DNA of 64,000 nucleotides from Azospirillum oryzae (GTDB lineage: Bacteria; Pseudomonadota; Alphaproteobacteria; Azospirillales; Azospirillaceae): positions 62,001-126,000 of the forward strand of contig NZ_VTTM01000013.1 of assembly GCF_008364795.1 (NCBI RefSeq). The letters run 5' to 3'. Positions 8,070-19,240 of the stretch are shown in pieces. The stretch's first letter is position 1; every line of letters begins with the position of its first letter. The notes below the pieces were generated by a model. That model ran no database searches. It was not told where the DNA came from and saw nothing but the letters and a program-made list of their open reading frames with translations. The position numbers were made by a program, and so were the translations under genes.

Positions 8070-8531
8070 GTGAAAAAGGCGATGAAAGTCGGCATTGGCT
8101 TGACCTTGGGCGCTGCAGTTGCGGTGGCTGGCGCGGTTATGCTCGTCGGCCCGAAGGCGGGCGCTGATCCGACCGTTGCCGCACATGTCGCCCGAGGGAG
8201 GGGGGTGTACGCCGAGCAGTGCGCGTCGTGCCACGGGCGTCGGCTCGAGGGTCAGCCGAACTGGCAGAGCCGGAAGCCCGACGGCCGTCTGCCGGCGCCC
8301 CCTCACGATGCCACCGGTCATACGTGGCACCACCCGGACGAGGCTCTCTTCAAGATCACCAAACAGGGCATCGCGGCCTTCGCCCCGCCCGGCTACAGCA
8401 GCGACATGCCTGCGTTCGGCGGCAAGCTGAGCGACGCCGACATCTGGGCAGTCCTCGCCTTCATCAAAAGCTCCTGGCCGGAAGATATCCGCCGCCGCCA
8501 CGCCGCCATGAGCGAGCAGTCGAAGAAGTGA
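8070..8531 (+). CDS. Class I c-type cytochrome
   Basis: The preferred start is the GTG at 8070, spaced correctly from GGGAGAGG; the ATG at 8082 is an alternative. The signal or anchor helix is VGIGLTLGAAVAVAGAVMLV. The haem site CASCH lies at residues 51-55, and DMPAFGGKLSDADIWAVLAFI supplies the axial Met and C-terminal helix. It should be a small periplasmic mono-haem electron carrier. Cytochromes of this type recur next to copper-export genes, perhaps passing electrons from a copper oxidation step (inference). Confidence 0.85.
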   Translation: MKKAMKVGIGLTLGAAVAVAGAVMLVGPKAGADPTVAAHVARGRGVYAEQCASCHGRRLEGQPNWQSRKPDGRLPAPPHDATGHTWHHPDEALFKITKQGIAAFAPPGYSSDMPAFGGKLSDADIWAVLAFIKSSWPEDIRRRHAAMSEQSKK

Positions 8532-8562
8532 GGCGGAGAAGACATCGCCTTGCAAACCGGGA

Positions 8563-8593
8563 TTGACCTTCCAGCCATTGGAAGGTGGAGCAT
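8563..8593 (+). promoter_or_regulatory. CueR/HmrR-type copper promoter
   Basis: A perfect interrupted palindrome ACCTTCC-N7-GGAAGGT at 8566-8586 overlaps a TTGACC -35 at 8563-8568. A weak -10 (GAGCAT, 8588-8593) follows after a 19-bp spacer. That overlong spacer and operator position are diagnostic of MerR-family Cu(I)/Ag(I) activators such as CueR and HmrR. It drives the P1B ATPase that starts at 8684. No merR-type activator gene is present in the window. Confidence 0.85.
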
Positions 8594-8683
8594 GGAGTCC
8601 TCAGTCGTCGCCACACATTGAACCTGGGTGGTGCCGCGCAACACCGGGGTCCCGACCTCGGGCCTGCGAAGGGAGATGCGAAC

Positions 8684-11083
<2,400 letters not shown>

Positions 11084-11340
11084 CGGCGGGTGACGCTCCG
11101 CATCGGAATGAAGCGTCGCTGCGCGTCCGGTGCCCTGGCGGTTCCGCCGGGATCAAAACCGCCCTGGCTGAAGCCTTGTGTCGCTCCAGCCCGCGTTACG
11201 CCGGATGATGCGCCGTTTCCGTCTCGAGGGAGACGTCTGCCCACCATTTTTGCCGTCTTAAAGGAATATCTCTCGCGTGTATGCTGGGGATTGGCGCCAA
11301 CGGGGGTAACAAGCGCTGCTTCGTAACGGAGTGACCGATC

Positions 11341-12198
11341 ATGAGGTTCACGTGTGCGTTGCGAGTTATTTTGATGGTCCTTAAGTTCGCGCCCGTATCG
11401 GCCCACGCGATCGAAGGCGGCAGAGCGGCATCGGGCGGAGCGGCGTTTGCGGCCAACGTCGTCGCCCTCTACAACCATGAGACCTCCGAGTTCTGCAGCG
11501 GCGTCCTCATCACGACGACGGCCGTTCTGACCGCGGCACATTGCGCGACCATGCATGACAAGATCAGCGTGTTGCTCGACGTACCTGCACGCGGCCAAGC
11601 CGGACAGGACACGGCGCGGCCGGTTCTACGGTCCATCCCCCATCCAGGCTGGATCGCCCGGCGGCAAGTGCCGATTGATCGCGGCGATTTGGCGCTGCTC
11701 CTTTTGGCTGCTCCCGTTCCCGCCTCTTACCGGCCTGCCGTGCTGTTGGACCGAACGGCCAGCACCGGCAGCGGTCTTGTTGGGCCGGGCCAAGGGTTCC
11801 ACGGCATTCTGGCGGGATATGGAAGTGCGACCTGGTCGGTCGCGTCGGGGGTGGGACGCTTGCGCCACCTCGACCTGGAGGCCGTACTCTGGACGTGGGG
11901 AAAGACAGAATTTCTAATGGAAACCAAGGACGGCAGCGGATGCGATGGGGACTCTGGAGGTCCGCTTTACTTGCACACCCCCTCGGGAGGTCTGGCCGTG
12001 GTGGCGATCATCAGCCGCAGCCTGTTGAGCTACGGACCTCGTGTCTGTTCCCATCGGCTGGGGCTGACCGATCTGACGCCGTACCGGCAATGGATCGATG
12101 AAGTACTCGTTATGCACGGCTCCGGGTTCGCCACATGGTTGGAACTACCCCGGTTGCCAAAGCTACCGGATACTTCCCACCACCACCGTCAATCCTGA
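11341..12198 (+). CDS. Trypsin-like secreted serine protease (S1 family)
   Basis: The 285-residue product has a signal peptide (about 1-22) and a mature start resembling IEGG. The catalytic His is in LTAAHC (residue 67), the Asp in DRGDLALLLL and the Ser in GCDGDSGGP (residue 205). Cysteines flanking the His and Ser sites fit the normal disulfides. It should be an active periplasmic or extracellular protease. It sits between copper genes with no shared operon on either side and 257 bp of unannotated sequence upstream. Its link to metal stress is unknown. Confidence 0.85.
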   Translation: MRFTCALRVILMVLKFAPVSAHAIEGGRAASGGAAFAANVVALYNHETSEFCSGVLITTTAVLTAAHCATMHDKISVLLDVPARGQAGQDTARPVLRSIPHPGWIARRQVPIDRGDLALLLLAAPVPASYRPAVLLDRTASTGSGLVGPGQGFHGILAGYGSATWSVASGVGRLRHLDLEAVLWTWGKTEFLMETKDGSGCDGDSGGPLYLHTPSGGLAVVAIISRSLLSYGPRVCSHRLGLTDLTPYRQWIDEVLVMHGSGFATWLELPRLPKLPDTSHHHRQS

Positions 12199-12226
12199 GC
12201 GGAGCCGATCTGCAATAGTGGCCCCG

Positions 12227-13159
12227 TCACGCGGCCTTTCGTTCAAACCGGTACACCGCGCAGCCCAACTCCGGAGGCAGCACCAGACGGCTCAGTTCCA
12301 AGTCGTGAGTGACTGTGAAATTGTTCTGCCGGCGGTAATCGCGCCAATTGCCCGACGCGAATTCATACCGGCTGCCGATGACAAGATAGAGTTCGACATG
12401 GTCGGTTTCGAAGACAAACCGCTCGAAAGCGTTGTTGGCCGGGGGCCACGAGCACAAGACCACCTTGGTCTTGTGCATCCGCAGCGCTGCGCGAGCATCT
12501 AATTTGATAACGCTGTCAGAGTATGTCACGGAGGATTGCCAACTGTGACTGTCCGTCGCGATGATCGATACGCCGACGTCCTGCAGGAATCGGGTCAAAG
12601 TTCCGTCTCCGGCGGCGATTTCCAGGCAGGGGCGCGAGCCGATCAAGCCCGCCAAATGAGTTATGAGTTCTTTGGAATAGAAACAATAAATACCTTTGGG
12701 CTCAACCAGAGGCATGAGCATGTGCCGTTGCCGGATCATCGGCCATATCAACTGGAACCAAAACATCGATACTGGCTTTCGCCTAAATCCGTCGAGAAAT
12801 AACAGATTACCCATCAAGAATTTATCAATGCATCCGAGTTTTTGCGATTTAACATTCTTCCCCGCGAAGCGTGACAAATCCTTAATGACAAAGGCAGCCA
12901 TTCTGACTTGTGCAAATCGTGATAAATAAGCTTTATAGTTAGACGAGTTAGGGAGCGTCTTGCTCAGAAGAACGGTCAGATCTTGATGATGTTCTATGGT
13001 TTGTTTAGTAAATTCCGCTAAATCCTGAGGGTTTCCGCGTTCGAGAATGCCGCTGATTTTGCGCTCCACGATGCGCCAGTCACGCGGGAGCGACGTGCGC
13101 AAGTCCTCCAACGTCCGGGCCTGGCGTAAGCGGATCAGTTTCTTCTCGCTGGGTGTCAT
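12227..13159 (-). CDS. SAM-dependent methyltransferase-like protein
   Basis: The start at 13159 (MTPSEKKLIRLRQARTLE) is preferred because GGAAAGAG sits 8 bp upstream; another ATG at 13189 has no such site. The N-terminal half is helical and basic. The C-terminal half carries the SAM-binding glycine loop CLEIAAGDGTLTRFL and a VVLCSWPPANNAFE motif in the place of a class I catalytic strand. The substrate is unknown. Its coding sequence is noticeably less GC-rich than its neighbours, suggesting separate acquisition. It converges with the serine protease gene. Confidence 0.6.
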   Translation of the reverse strand: MTPSEKKLIRLRQARTLEDLRTSLPRDWRIVERKISGILERGNPQDLAEFTKQTIEHHQDLTVLLSKTLPNSSNYKAYLSRFAQVRMAAFVIKDLSRFAGKNVKSQKLGCIDKFLMGNLLFLDGFRRKPVSMFWFQLIWPMIRQRHMLMPLVEPKGIYCFYSKELITHLAGLIGSRPCLEIAAGDGTLTRFLQDVGVSIIATDSHSWQSSVTYSDSVIKLDARAALRMHKTKVVLCSWPPANNAFERFVFETDHVELYLVIGSRYEFASGNWRDYRRQNNFTVTHDLELSRLVLPPELGCAVYRFERKAA

Positions 13160-13356
13160 GATCGAAGCTCTTTCCTTCCAAATGATCATGTAACGCCGAT
13201 TGGGTTGCTCACGCTTTGCTTAACAAGCGGAGTACGGGCGTACCGATGGTCGAACAGGGGACTGGAAGACGACCAGCCCGTTTCGGACGTTTGGGCACGG
13301 CGCGAAAGGTTGAGAGGCTGCGGGCCGAACGGACGCTACGCCCGGCCCGCGAAGGT

Positions 13357-14112
13357 TTAGAACCAGAAGCGAACACCGGTGACGAACGACACTGCACTTG
13401 CGTCCTCGCCGTGCCGCCGCGTGATGTCGGCGGTCTCGCCGAGCTTGCGCTCCCAATTGACCCCGATGTAAGGCGCGAACTCCCGGGCCACCTCGTAGCG
13501 CAGCCGCAAGCCAAGCTCAATATCGGTGATGCCGCGCCCGAGATCGAGTTCCCGCACGCGCCGCGCCGACACATTCATCTCGGCGACCGGTTGGAGGATC
13601 AGACGCTGCGTGATGAGCAGGTCGTACTCTGCCTCGAGCCGGGCGCTCAGGGCGCCGTCCTCACTCAGAAAAGCCTGGGCGTTCACGTCGAAGAAATAGG
13701 GTGCTAACCCTTGGAATCCGGCAACCGCGTAGGTTGTCTGCGGCTGGGGCCGCACATCGTGACGCACACCGACCTGGACATCCCAGAACTCCGACACCAA
13801 GCGGCTGTAGAGAAGCTGGAACTCGGCCTTCTCGGCTCCGCCCTCGACTGGCTTGCTGCCTTTCGCATTGAGCCAGAGCTTGTCGGTGTCGCCACCGATG
13901 AAGCCTTTGATGTCCCAGTCGAGCGTGTTTTCACCGTCTTTCCAGCGATGCTCGAGGCGGTCGACCAGCAGGGTCGACAGGATCGCCGGTTCCTCGTGGA
14001 ACTGTTGAGCATGGGGTGGGTCGGCCGCGTTGGCTGCGGTCGCCGTCACCACAAGCGTGAGAGCCCCGGCCAGGAGTAGGACCCGTCTCAGGCCCGATGT
14101 GATCATGCGCAT
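13357..14112 (-). CDS. copB: CopB-type outer membrane copper resistance protein
   Basis: The 251-residue product has a signal peptide (LLLAGALTLVVTATAANA) and a beta-barrel-rich body with alternating aromatic residues ending in VTGVRFWF, a classical outer-membrane C-terminus. The LLVDRLEHRW, DTDKLWLNAKG and VQVGVRHDVRPQP motifs are those of CopB/PcoB. It lies 13 bp after the multicopper oxidase CopA, the usual copAB order. CopB is thought to bind or export periplasmic copper at the outer membrane. The long Met-rich N-terminal extension of many CopB proteins is absent. Confidence 0.9.
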   Translation of the reverse strand: MRMITSGLRRVLLLAGALTLVVTATAANAADPPHAQQFHEEPAILSTLLVDRLEHRWKDGENTLDWDIKGFIGGDTDKLWLNAKGSKPVEGGAEKAEFQLLYSRLVSEFWDVQVGVRHDVRPQPQTTYAVAGFQGLAPYFFDVNAQAFLSEDGALSARLEAEYDLLITQRLILQPVAEMNVSARRVRELDLGRGITDIELGLRLRYEVAREFAPYIGVNWERKLGETADITRRHGEDASAVSFVTGVRFWF

Positions 14113-14125
14113 GCGTCGCTTCCTG

Positions 14126-15970
14126 TCAGAGGCTGGCCGTGCGGCGCTCGACGATGAACCGCGTCATCATGCCCGAGGCCATGTGGTAAAGCAGATGGCA
14201 GTGGAACGGCCATTCCCCAGGCTCGTTCGCGGTCAACTGCACCGATGTGGTCTGTCCCGGAGGAACGAGAACGACATGCTTTTTGGGCAAGCGGTCCTTC
14301 TGACCGTTTTCGAGTTCCACGAACATCCCATGCAGGTGCATGGGATGAGCCATCATGGTCTCGTTCACGAAGCGGATGCGGATGCGGTCGCCATAGGCCA
14401 CCCGGATCGGCGTGCCCTGGTCGAACTTCGCGCCGTTCAGGGTCCAGATGTAGCGGGACATCATGCCTGTCAGCCGCACAACGATTTCCTGGGTGGGCTC
14501 ACGAGGGTCGCGGGTTTTGGAAAAGGCCCTCAGGTCGGCGTAGGACAGCGCCTTGGTGCCTGGCGGGGTGGCGGCGTCCGCCCAGCCAAGCGCCCGGTCC
14601 GAGCCCTTGGCCGCTCCCTGTTCCATGCCGGCCATGGTTCCATGATCCATGCCCGCCATGGTGCTGTGGTCCATGCCGGGCATCGATCCGGCGCCCATGC
14701 CCATCATGGCGCTGTGATCCATGCCTTTCATTGAACCATGGTCCATCCCGGCCATCGGACCCTGCTTCATTCCAGGCATGGAGCTGTGGTCCATGCCCGG
14801 CATCGCGCCGTGGTTCATCCCGGCCATCGATCCGTGATCCATGCCCGCCATGGAGCCGTGGTCCATGCCCATGTCGGCCATCGTCAGGATGGTGCGCGGG
14901 CGGCGGGCGGGGAGGTCCCCCGACATCCCTTCGCGGGGAGCGAGCGTCGCCCGGGCAAAGCCTGTACGGTCGATCGGTTCGGCGAAGATGGTGAAGGCCT
15001 TGTCTTCCTGCGGCAGTACAAGGACATCGTAGGTCTCGCCAACGCCAAAACGGAACTCGTCGATCTTCACCGGCACCACATTCTGCCCGTCGGCCGCCAC
15101 CACCGTCATCGGCAGGCCCGGAATGCGGACATCGAAGATCGTCATCGCCGAAGCGTTAATGATGCGGAGCCGGACACGTTCGCCAGGCTTGAAGAGCGCC
15201 GTCCAGTTGTCCTGCGGTCCCTTGCCATTGACCAGGAAGCTGTAGCCGGTCACGTCGGCCAGATCGGTGGGCTCCATGAGCATGTCGCCCCAGTCAAGGC
15301 GATTGCGCACGGTGGCGTCCAGACCATCCCGCTCGGCATCCCGGAAGAAGTCGAACAGGGTCCGTTTCGATCGGTTGTAGTAGCCTTCGCTGACACTGCC
15401 GAGCTTGAGTTTTCTGAGCACGGAGGCGGGCCGCTCCGGCGTGTGGTCGGACAGCACCACGACGTAATCGCGGTCGGCGCGAACGGGTTCGCGCTCGGCC
15501 GGTTGGATGACGATGGCGCCGTACATCCCCTCCTGTTCCTGTCCGGCGGAGTGGCTGTGGTACCAGTAGGTGCCTGCCTGGCGCAGTTGGAACCGGTAGG
15601 TGTAGGTGTCGCCCGGCATGATGGGCTGGTAGCCGTTGAATCCGGGGGCGCCGTCCATGACGCCCTGGAGCAGCAGCCCGTGCCAATGGATCGAGGTTGG
15701 TTCATCCAGCCTGTTGGTGACATGGACGACCACCTCCTGCCCTTCGCGCCAGCGAAGCGTCGGGGCCGGGATCGAGCCGCCGATGGCGATGCCGTGACTG
15801 GTGGCACCGTCGATCGTCAGCCGGGTGCGCTCGACCGCCAGATCCAGCGTTTGATGCGCCGTCGCGAAAGCGCGGCGCTCGGGGTAGAGTGTCACGACGC
15901 CCGCAAGCCCCGCCAGTCCGGCGAGCTTGAGGGCATCGCGGCGGGAAAGCCCGCGCGATGCCGTGTTCAT
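14126..15970 (-). CDS. CopA-type multicopper oxidase, periplasmic
   Basis: The 614-residue product has a twin-arginine signal (SRRDALKLAG). It has the type 2/3 copper motifs SIHWHGLLL and YWYHSHS near the N-terminus, and HPMHLHGMF and HCHLLYHMASGM at the C-terminus. Between about residues 366 and 453 there are eleven consecutive 8-residue repeats of the form GMDHGSMA, rich in Met and His. These are the copper-storage segment of PcoA/CopA proteins. It oxidises Cu(I) in the periplasm. It is followed by copB at 13 bp and preceded by a cupredoxin gene at 11 bp, forming an operon. Confidence 0.93.
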   Translation of the reverse strand: MNTASRGLSRRDALKLAGLAGLAGVVTLYPERRAFATAHQTLDLAVERTRLTIDGATSHGIAIGGSIPAPTLRWREGQEVVVHVTNRLDEPTSIHWHGLLLQGVMDGAPGFNGYQPIMPGDTYTYRFQLRQAGTYWYHSHSAGQEQEGMYGAIVIQPAEREPVRADRDYVVVLSDHTPERPASVLRKLKLGSVSEGYYNRSKRTLFDFFRDAERDGLDATVRNRLDWGDMLMEPTDLADVTGYSFLVNGKGPQDNWTALFKPGERVRLRIINASAMTIFDVRIPGLPMTVVAADGQNVVPVKIDEFRFGVGETYDVLVLPQEDKAFTIFAEPIDRTGFARATLAPREGMSGDLPARRPRTILTMADMGMDHGSMAGMDHGSMAGMNHGAMPGMDHSSMPGMKQGPMAGMDHGSMKGMDHSAMMGMGAGSMPGMDHSTMAGMDHGTMAGMEQGAAKGSDRALGWADAATPPGTKALSYADLRAFSKTRDPREPTQEIVVRLTGMMSRYIWTLNGAKFDQGTPIRVAYGDRIRIRFVNETMMAHPMHLHGMFVELENGQKDRLPKKHVVLVPPGQTTSVQLTANEPGEWPFHCHLLYHMASGMMTRFIVERRTASL

Positions 15971-15981
15971 GGAACTCTCCC

Positions 15982-16542
15982 TCAGCGCGTGAACGCGACC
16001 TTGCCGACCATGCCGGACTCGTAATGCCCCGGCATGTTGCAGGCGAACTCCAGTGCGGTTTCCTTGGTGAACTTCCAGGTCAATTCCTTGGTTTCGCCCG
16101 GCCCCACGAGCACGCTGTTGGGGTCGTCGTGCTTCATCTCGGCCATGCCCATCTTCGAATGGTCCATGCCGTTCATGCTCGTGTTGATGCCCGTCGGCGT
16201 CAGCATGCCGTGCTCAACCATCATCGCCATCTCCTTCTGATGGGCGGCGTGCATGGTAGCAGTGCCGATGTTGAACTCGTGCAGGAAATCGCCTTTGTTC
16301 TTGAGAACGAAGCGGACCGTTTCGCCCGCCTTCACCGAAATCGATTCAGGCTTGTAATAGTTATCGCCCAATTCGACCTGCACGACCCGCTTTGCCGAGG
16401 ATGCCTTTGCCGGCTCTCCAACGGCGGCGGCATGCCCGTGACCGGGCTCGCCTGCGCCTGCAAGGGCAAGCCCCGGAACGGTCAGCAGGGCAATGCCAGT
16501 CACTAGGGAGGCGGCGGTCAAAGTACGGATGTTGAGACGCAT
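15982..16542 (-). CDS. Cupredoxin (plastocyanin-like) periplasmic protein
   Basis: The start is the ATG at 16542 (MRLNIRTLTAASLV) behind AAGGAAA. The 186-residue product has a signal peptide. A cupredoxin fold follows: NYYKPESISVKAGETVRF, the first His in FLHEFNIG, and the C-terminal loop FACNMPGHYESGM that supplies Cys, His and Met. A Met/His insertion (NGMDHSKMGMAEMKHDD) sits between the strands. This is a type 1 copper protein of the kind placed first in copA-copB operons, probably a copper carrier or electron donor to CopA. It is the first gene of the minus-strand cop operon. Confidence 0.88.
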   Translation of the reverse strand: MRLNIRTLTAASLVTGIALLTVPGLALAGAGEPGHGHAAAVGEPAKASSAKRVVQVELGDNYYKPESISVKAGETVRFVLKNKGDFLHEFNIGTATMHAAHQKEMAMMVEHGMLTPTGINTSMNGMDHSKMGMAEMKHDDPNSVLVGPGETKELTWKFTKETALEFACNMPGHYESGMVGKVAFTR

Positions 16543-16715
16543 GAAGATTTCCTTTGGTTGTGTTTCGAAAGCAAGCATGGGCACACCGGGGGCCGAGGCC
16601 CGGCCGGAGTGATGTGCGGTGGCGGATGGACGGAAGCCGCGGTCAGGACGGGACGAGAAGCGCCTTCAGCAGCCGGCGGCACCCGGGACGAATGCGATGG
16701 ACATGCAGCTCCGTC

Positions 16716-17120
16716 TCACGCTCGGGCCTTCGGCGGCCGCCGGGGTGGGGAGATCAAACGGCCGTTTTGCGGTCCATTGACCACCAGGGCGACGCGGACG
16801 CGGGTCCATGCGACGGAGGATACGGCAAACCTGTCTGGTCCATGCGCCAGCACAGAGCACGCCGTCATGCAGCACCCGTCGTCAGGCCCCTCAGGGCTGG
16901 GGTCATGGTTGTTGCCAGGGGCTCGCTGGTCGCCGATACGGTCATGGGGAGTGGCGAGCGTGGCGCAATCGGTCGCGGTGTTCTTGGCGGCGCTCTCTCC
17001 GATCTGGTGGATCGGGCGGGCCGAGGCGGCGACCGGCGTCATGGACGGAGCGCTTCCTCCCCAGACGAGGAGCAAACCGACTATTGCGGTCAGGAGGAAG
17101 CGGATGTCGACACCGGTCAC
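16716..17120 (-). CDS. Small secreted protein with a CC motif
   Basis: The 134-residue product has a hydrophobic N-terminal segment (LLTAIVGLLLVWGGS) and a polar middle. A cysteine cluster CCMTACSVLAHGP and a proline/arginine-rich end (SPPRRPPKARA) follow. The architecture matches the products at 4603-4992 and 23334-23690. The start overlaps the stop of the ABC membrane protein by 4 bp, so the two are translationally coupled. The function is unknown; a periplasmic copper ligand is an inference. Confidence 0.5.
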   Translation of the reverse strand: MTGVDIRFLLTAIVGLLLVWGGSAPSMTPVAASARPIHQIGESAAKNTATDCATLATPHDRIGDQRAPGNNHDPSPEGPDDGCCMTACSVLAHGPDRFAVSSVAWTRVRVALVVNGPQNGRLISPPRRPPKARA

Positions 17121-18376
17121 GCCGCACCCTTGCGCAGACCCTGCGGCAGGGAGGCGTCGATGCCGACCGCGTGTACGATGGTGGCCGGAGTCACATCATT
17201 TTGCCCTGCCAAGAACCGACGGATGTCATCGTAGCGCACGCGAACATCATCCATGGTCTGATAGTATCCAAGAAGTTCACGCAGGGGAGCCGACATATCC
17301 TTGTGGGCAGCTAAAACCGCGACCAGAGCTCCCAGCGATAATCTCTCCTCAATCACTAGATACCCGCCGATGCTGTAGAAGAAGAACGGGGTGAGGTGAG
17401 TGATGAAATTGTTCAGGCTTTTGATGAAGAATTTGCGTCGGTAGATCTCGAGCCGTATGATTTGCGCCCGTCTGAGGGAGCGTGAGACAGCGAGGACCGG
17501 ATTCGGATGCATGCCTTGGCTGCGAGGGTCGGCATCCGCAATTGCGGCCCCGAACGAACGCATTTCCCGTGACCGCTGGCGCGCTAGGGCGCTGACCCGG
17601 CGTTGCAGGCGGGGAATCAAGGCGATCTGAACTGGAACCAGCGTCATGGCGGCGGCGCCGAGCACTGGGTTTTGAAGTACCATGAATACTAGGATGGTCA
17701 GAAAGGTGCCGCCCTCGAAAGCTGGCGTCAAAAAGGCTTCACCGGCGAAACCGGCGATCGGATCAACCTCCTGCACCAGCACGGGAATGATCTGTGAGGG
17801 GGCGCACGGTTTTTTCCCCCGTGACCAAGCCTGGAAGACGGCAAAGCGCATCCGGCGCGTCATGCCTTCCGACAGGTGGCCCTTGAGGAGGTTGATGCCG
17901 TATTTGACGCCGCCGCTCACCAGAACGGCTGCGAGATAAAACGCGCACAGTACGAAGAGCAGTTCATAGGAAGTCAACGTCACCCCGAGCACCGCAACCG
18001 CCTCGGTCTCCGTGCTCAAAGCCCGGTTGATGATCTGCTTCGGCAGTTCGAGAACCGCGTAGAGCAGAGGCAAAGACGTCAATGCGGCCACAAGCAGAAC
18101 GAACTGCTGCCGTTGCGTGTGTTTCAGAACGTAGCGGTACAGATTCGCCGGGAACGGAGCGCGTAGTTCCGGAGACGGTGCAGTCGGCTGGCAGGCCAGA
18201 CGCCGACGCACGAGGCCGACCGACCAAACCACCAGCAGGGTAAGAAACGCGACTGGCATCGCCAGTAGGACGACGTGGACGACGAAATGCATCCACCAGT
18301 GGGAGCTGGGGAACACACTAGTGATGATCCACTCACTCAGCTGGTGGATGTGGTCTTGCAGGATGGCCCAGTTCAT
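17117..18376 (-). CDS. ABC transporter membrane-domain protein without ATPase domain
   Basis: The start chosen is the ATG at 18376 (MNWAILQDHIHQL); the frame is open upstream but without family-like sequence. The 419-residue product has one N-terminal membrane helix, then a type I exporter six-helix domain (HTQRQQFVLLVAALTSLPLLYAV through FFFYSIGGYLVIEERLSLG). It ends without Walker A, signature or Walker B motifs. A separate ATPase partner would be needed and none is nearby. It may be a half-transporter that has lost its nucleotide-binding domain, or a non-transport membrane protein of the same fold. It is coupled to the CC-motif gene. Confidence 0.7.
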   Translation of the reverse strand: MNWAILQDHIHQLSEWIITSVFPSSHWWMHFVVHVVLLAMPVAFLTLLVVWSVGLVRRRLACQPTAPSPELRAPFPANLYRYVLKHTQRQQFVLLVAALTSLPLLYAVLELPKQIINRALSTETEAVAVLGVTLTSYELLFVLCAFYLAAVLVSGGVKYGINLLKGHLSEGMTRRMRFAVFQAWSRGKKPCAPSQIIPVLVQEVDPIAGFAGEAFLTPAFEGGTFLTILVFMVLQNPVLGAAAMTLVPVQIALIPRLQRRVSALARQRSREMRSFGAAIADADPRSQGMHPNPVLAVSRSLRRAQIIRLEIYRRKFFIKSLNNFITHLTPFFFYSIGGYLVIEERLSLGALVAVLAAHKDMSAPLRELLGYYQTMDDVRVRYDDIRRFLAGQNDVTPATIVHAVGIDASLPQGLRKGAA

Positions 18377-19240
18377 TCGGCACCTGCCTTTCGATGCGAC
18401 CTCGTTCGAGTGGCGGGTACCGGGGTCCATCGCTTGCGGTCTGGTGAAGCAGCGTCCCATATTCCCGTTCGCCACAGCGAACTGATCGCAGTGCCTCCAG
18501 CCACCATTCCTGCGAGACGAAAGGTGCGGATCAGAGATTGGGCATGCACGCTTCTCGCCATCGCTTGTCCACGTCGTCCGTAGCGGTGAAACCAACGCTT
18601 CGCCATCGCATCAAATCGTTGCGTGCCAAAGCCTGACTGCGATTAGAGCGTCCGCATGTTGCAGTTGTAGGACGCGAATGTAACAAATTGTTGCGGGGCT
18701 TCAGGGAAGGTGGCGCTGCCGATTTTGCCCCCAAATTCACATCGTTGTGGCCGGTCGGGACCCCTTGTTCGTTCCGCCCTAATCACATGAAATCGCTTTT
18801 GGGTGGATTATAGAGAAAGTCAAAATGGAAATTGCAATTATGGAACGATGTATATGGAGTGGCGTGCCATCACCCAGCTCCTCATCGTTGTCGTTGGATT
18901 TCACGACCGGCAGACAACTACCGCTTACCGGATTCATTGCGGCACACGGTACCGATCCAGCTCTGTTCTCCAGCATGGTCTCTCCGCAACACTGCGCATC
19001 GGCTTCTGCTGCGTCAGGGAGCTTGGGGATAGATCAATGGGTATTGTGCATGACCGGTGCCAAAGCAGCACACCCAAACTTGGTGGGGCGGCCGTGCGAC
19101 ATAATGATTGCCAAAGGCACCGATACGTAGGAACCAAGCATGACTATCAACCAGATAGCCGCTCTACAGCGTTTCCGCGCTGAAATGCAAGGTTGTTCAC
19201 TGGCCAGCCCAGCTTCTCTTTGGGGGCCCTGGGGCACCTT
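18377..19240. other. Long intergenic region, no supported gene
   Basis: This 860-bp stretch is less GC-rich than the rest around 18640-18860. Several short frames exist (for example one from 18825 preceded by GAGAAAG) but none resembles a known family. A TGTAACAAATTGTT element near 18676 could be a regulator site for the minus-strand ABC gene, but nothing decides it. Confidence 0.4.

Noticed and set aside
18596..18700. TGTAAC-type elements near 18676, 22598 and 21405 as a shared response-regulator box
   Set aside because: Only six to eight bases agree and there is no constant spacing or dyad, so the match is not above chance by eye.
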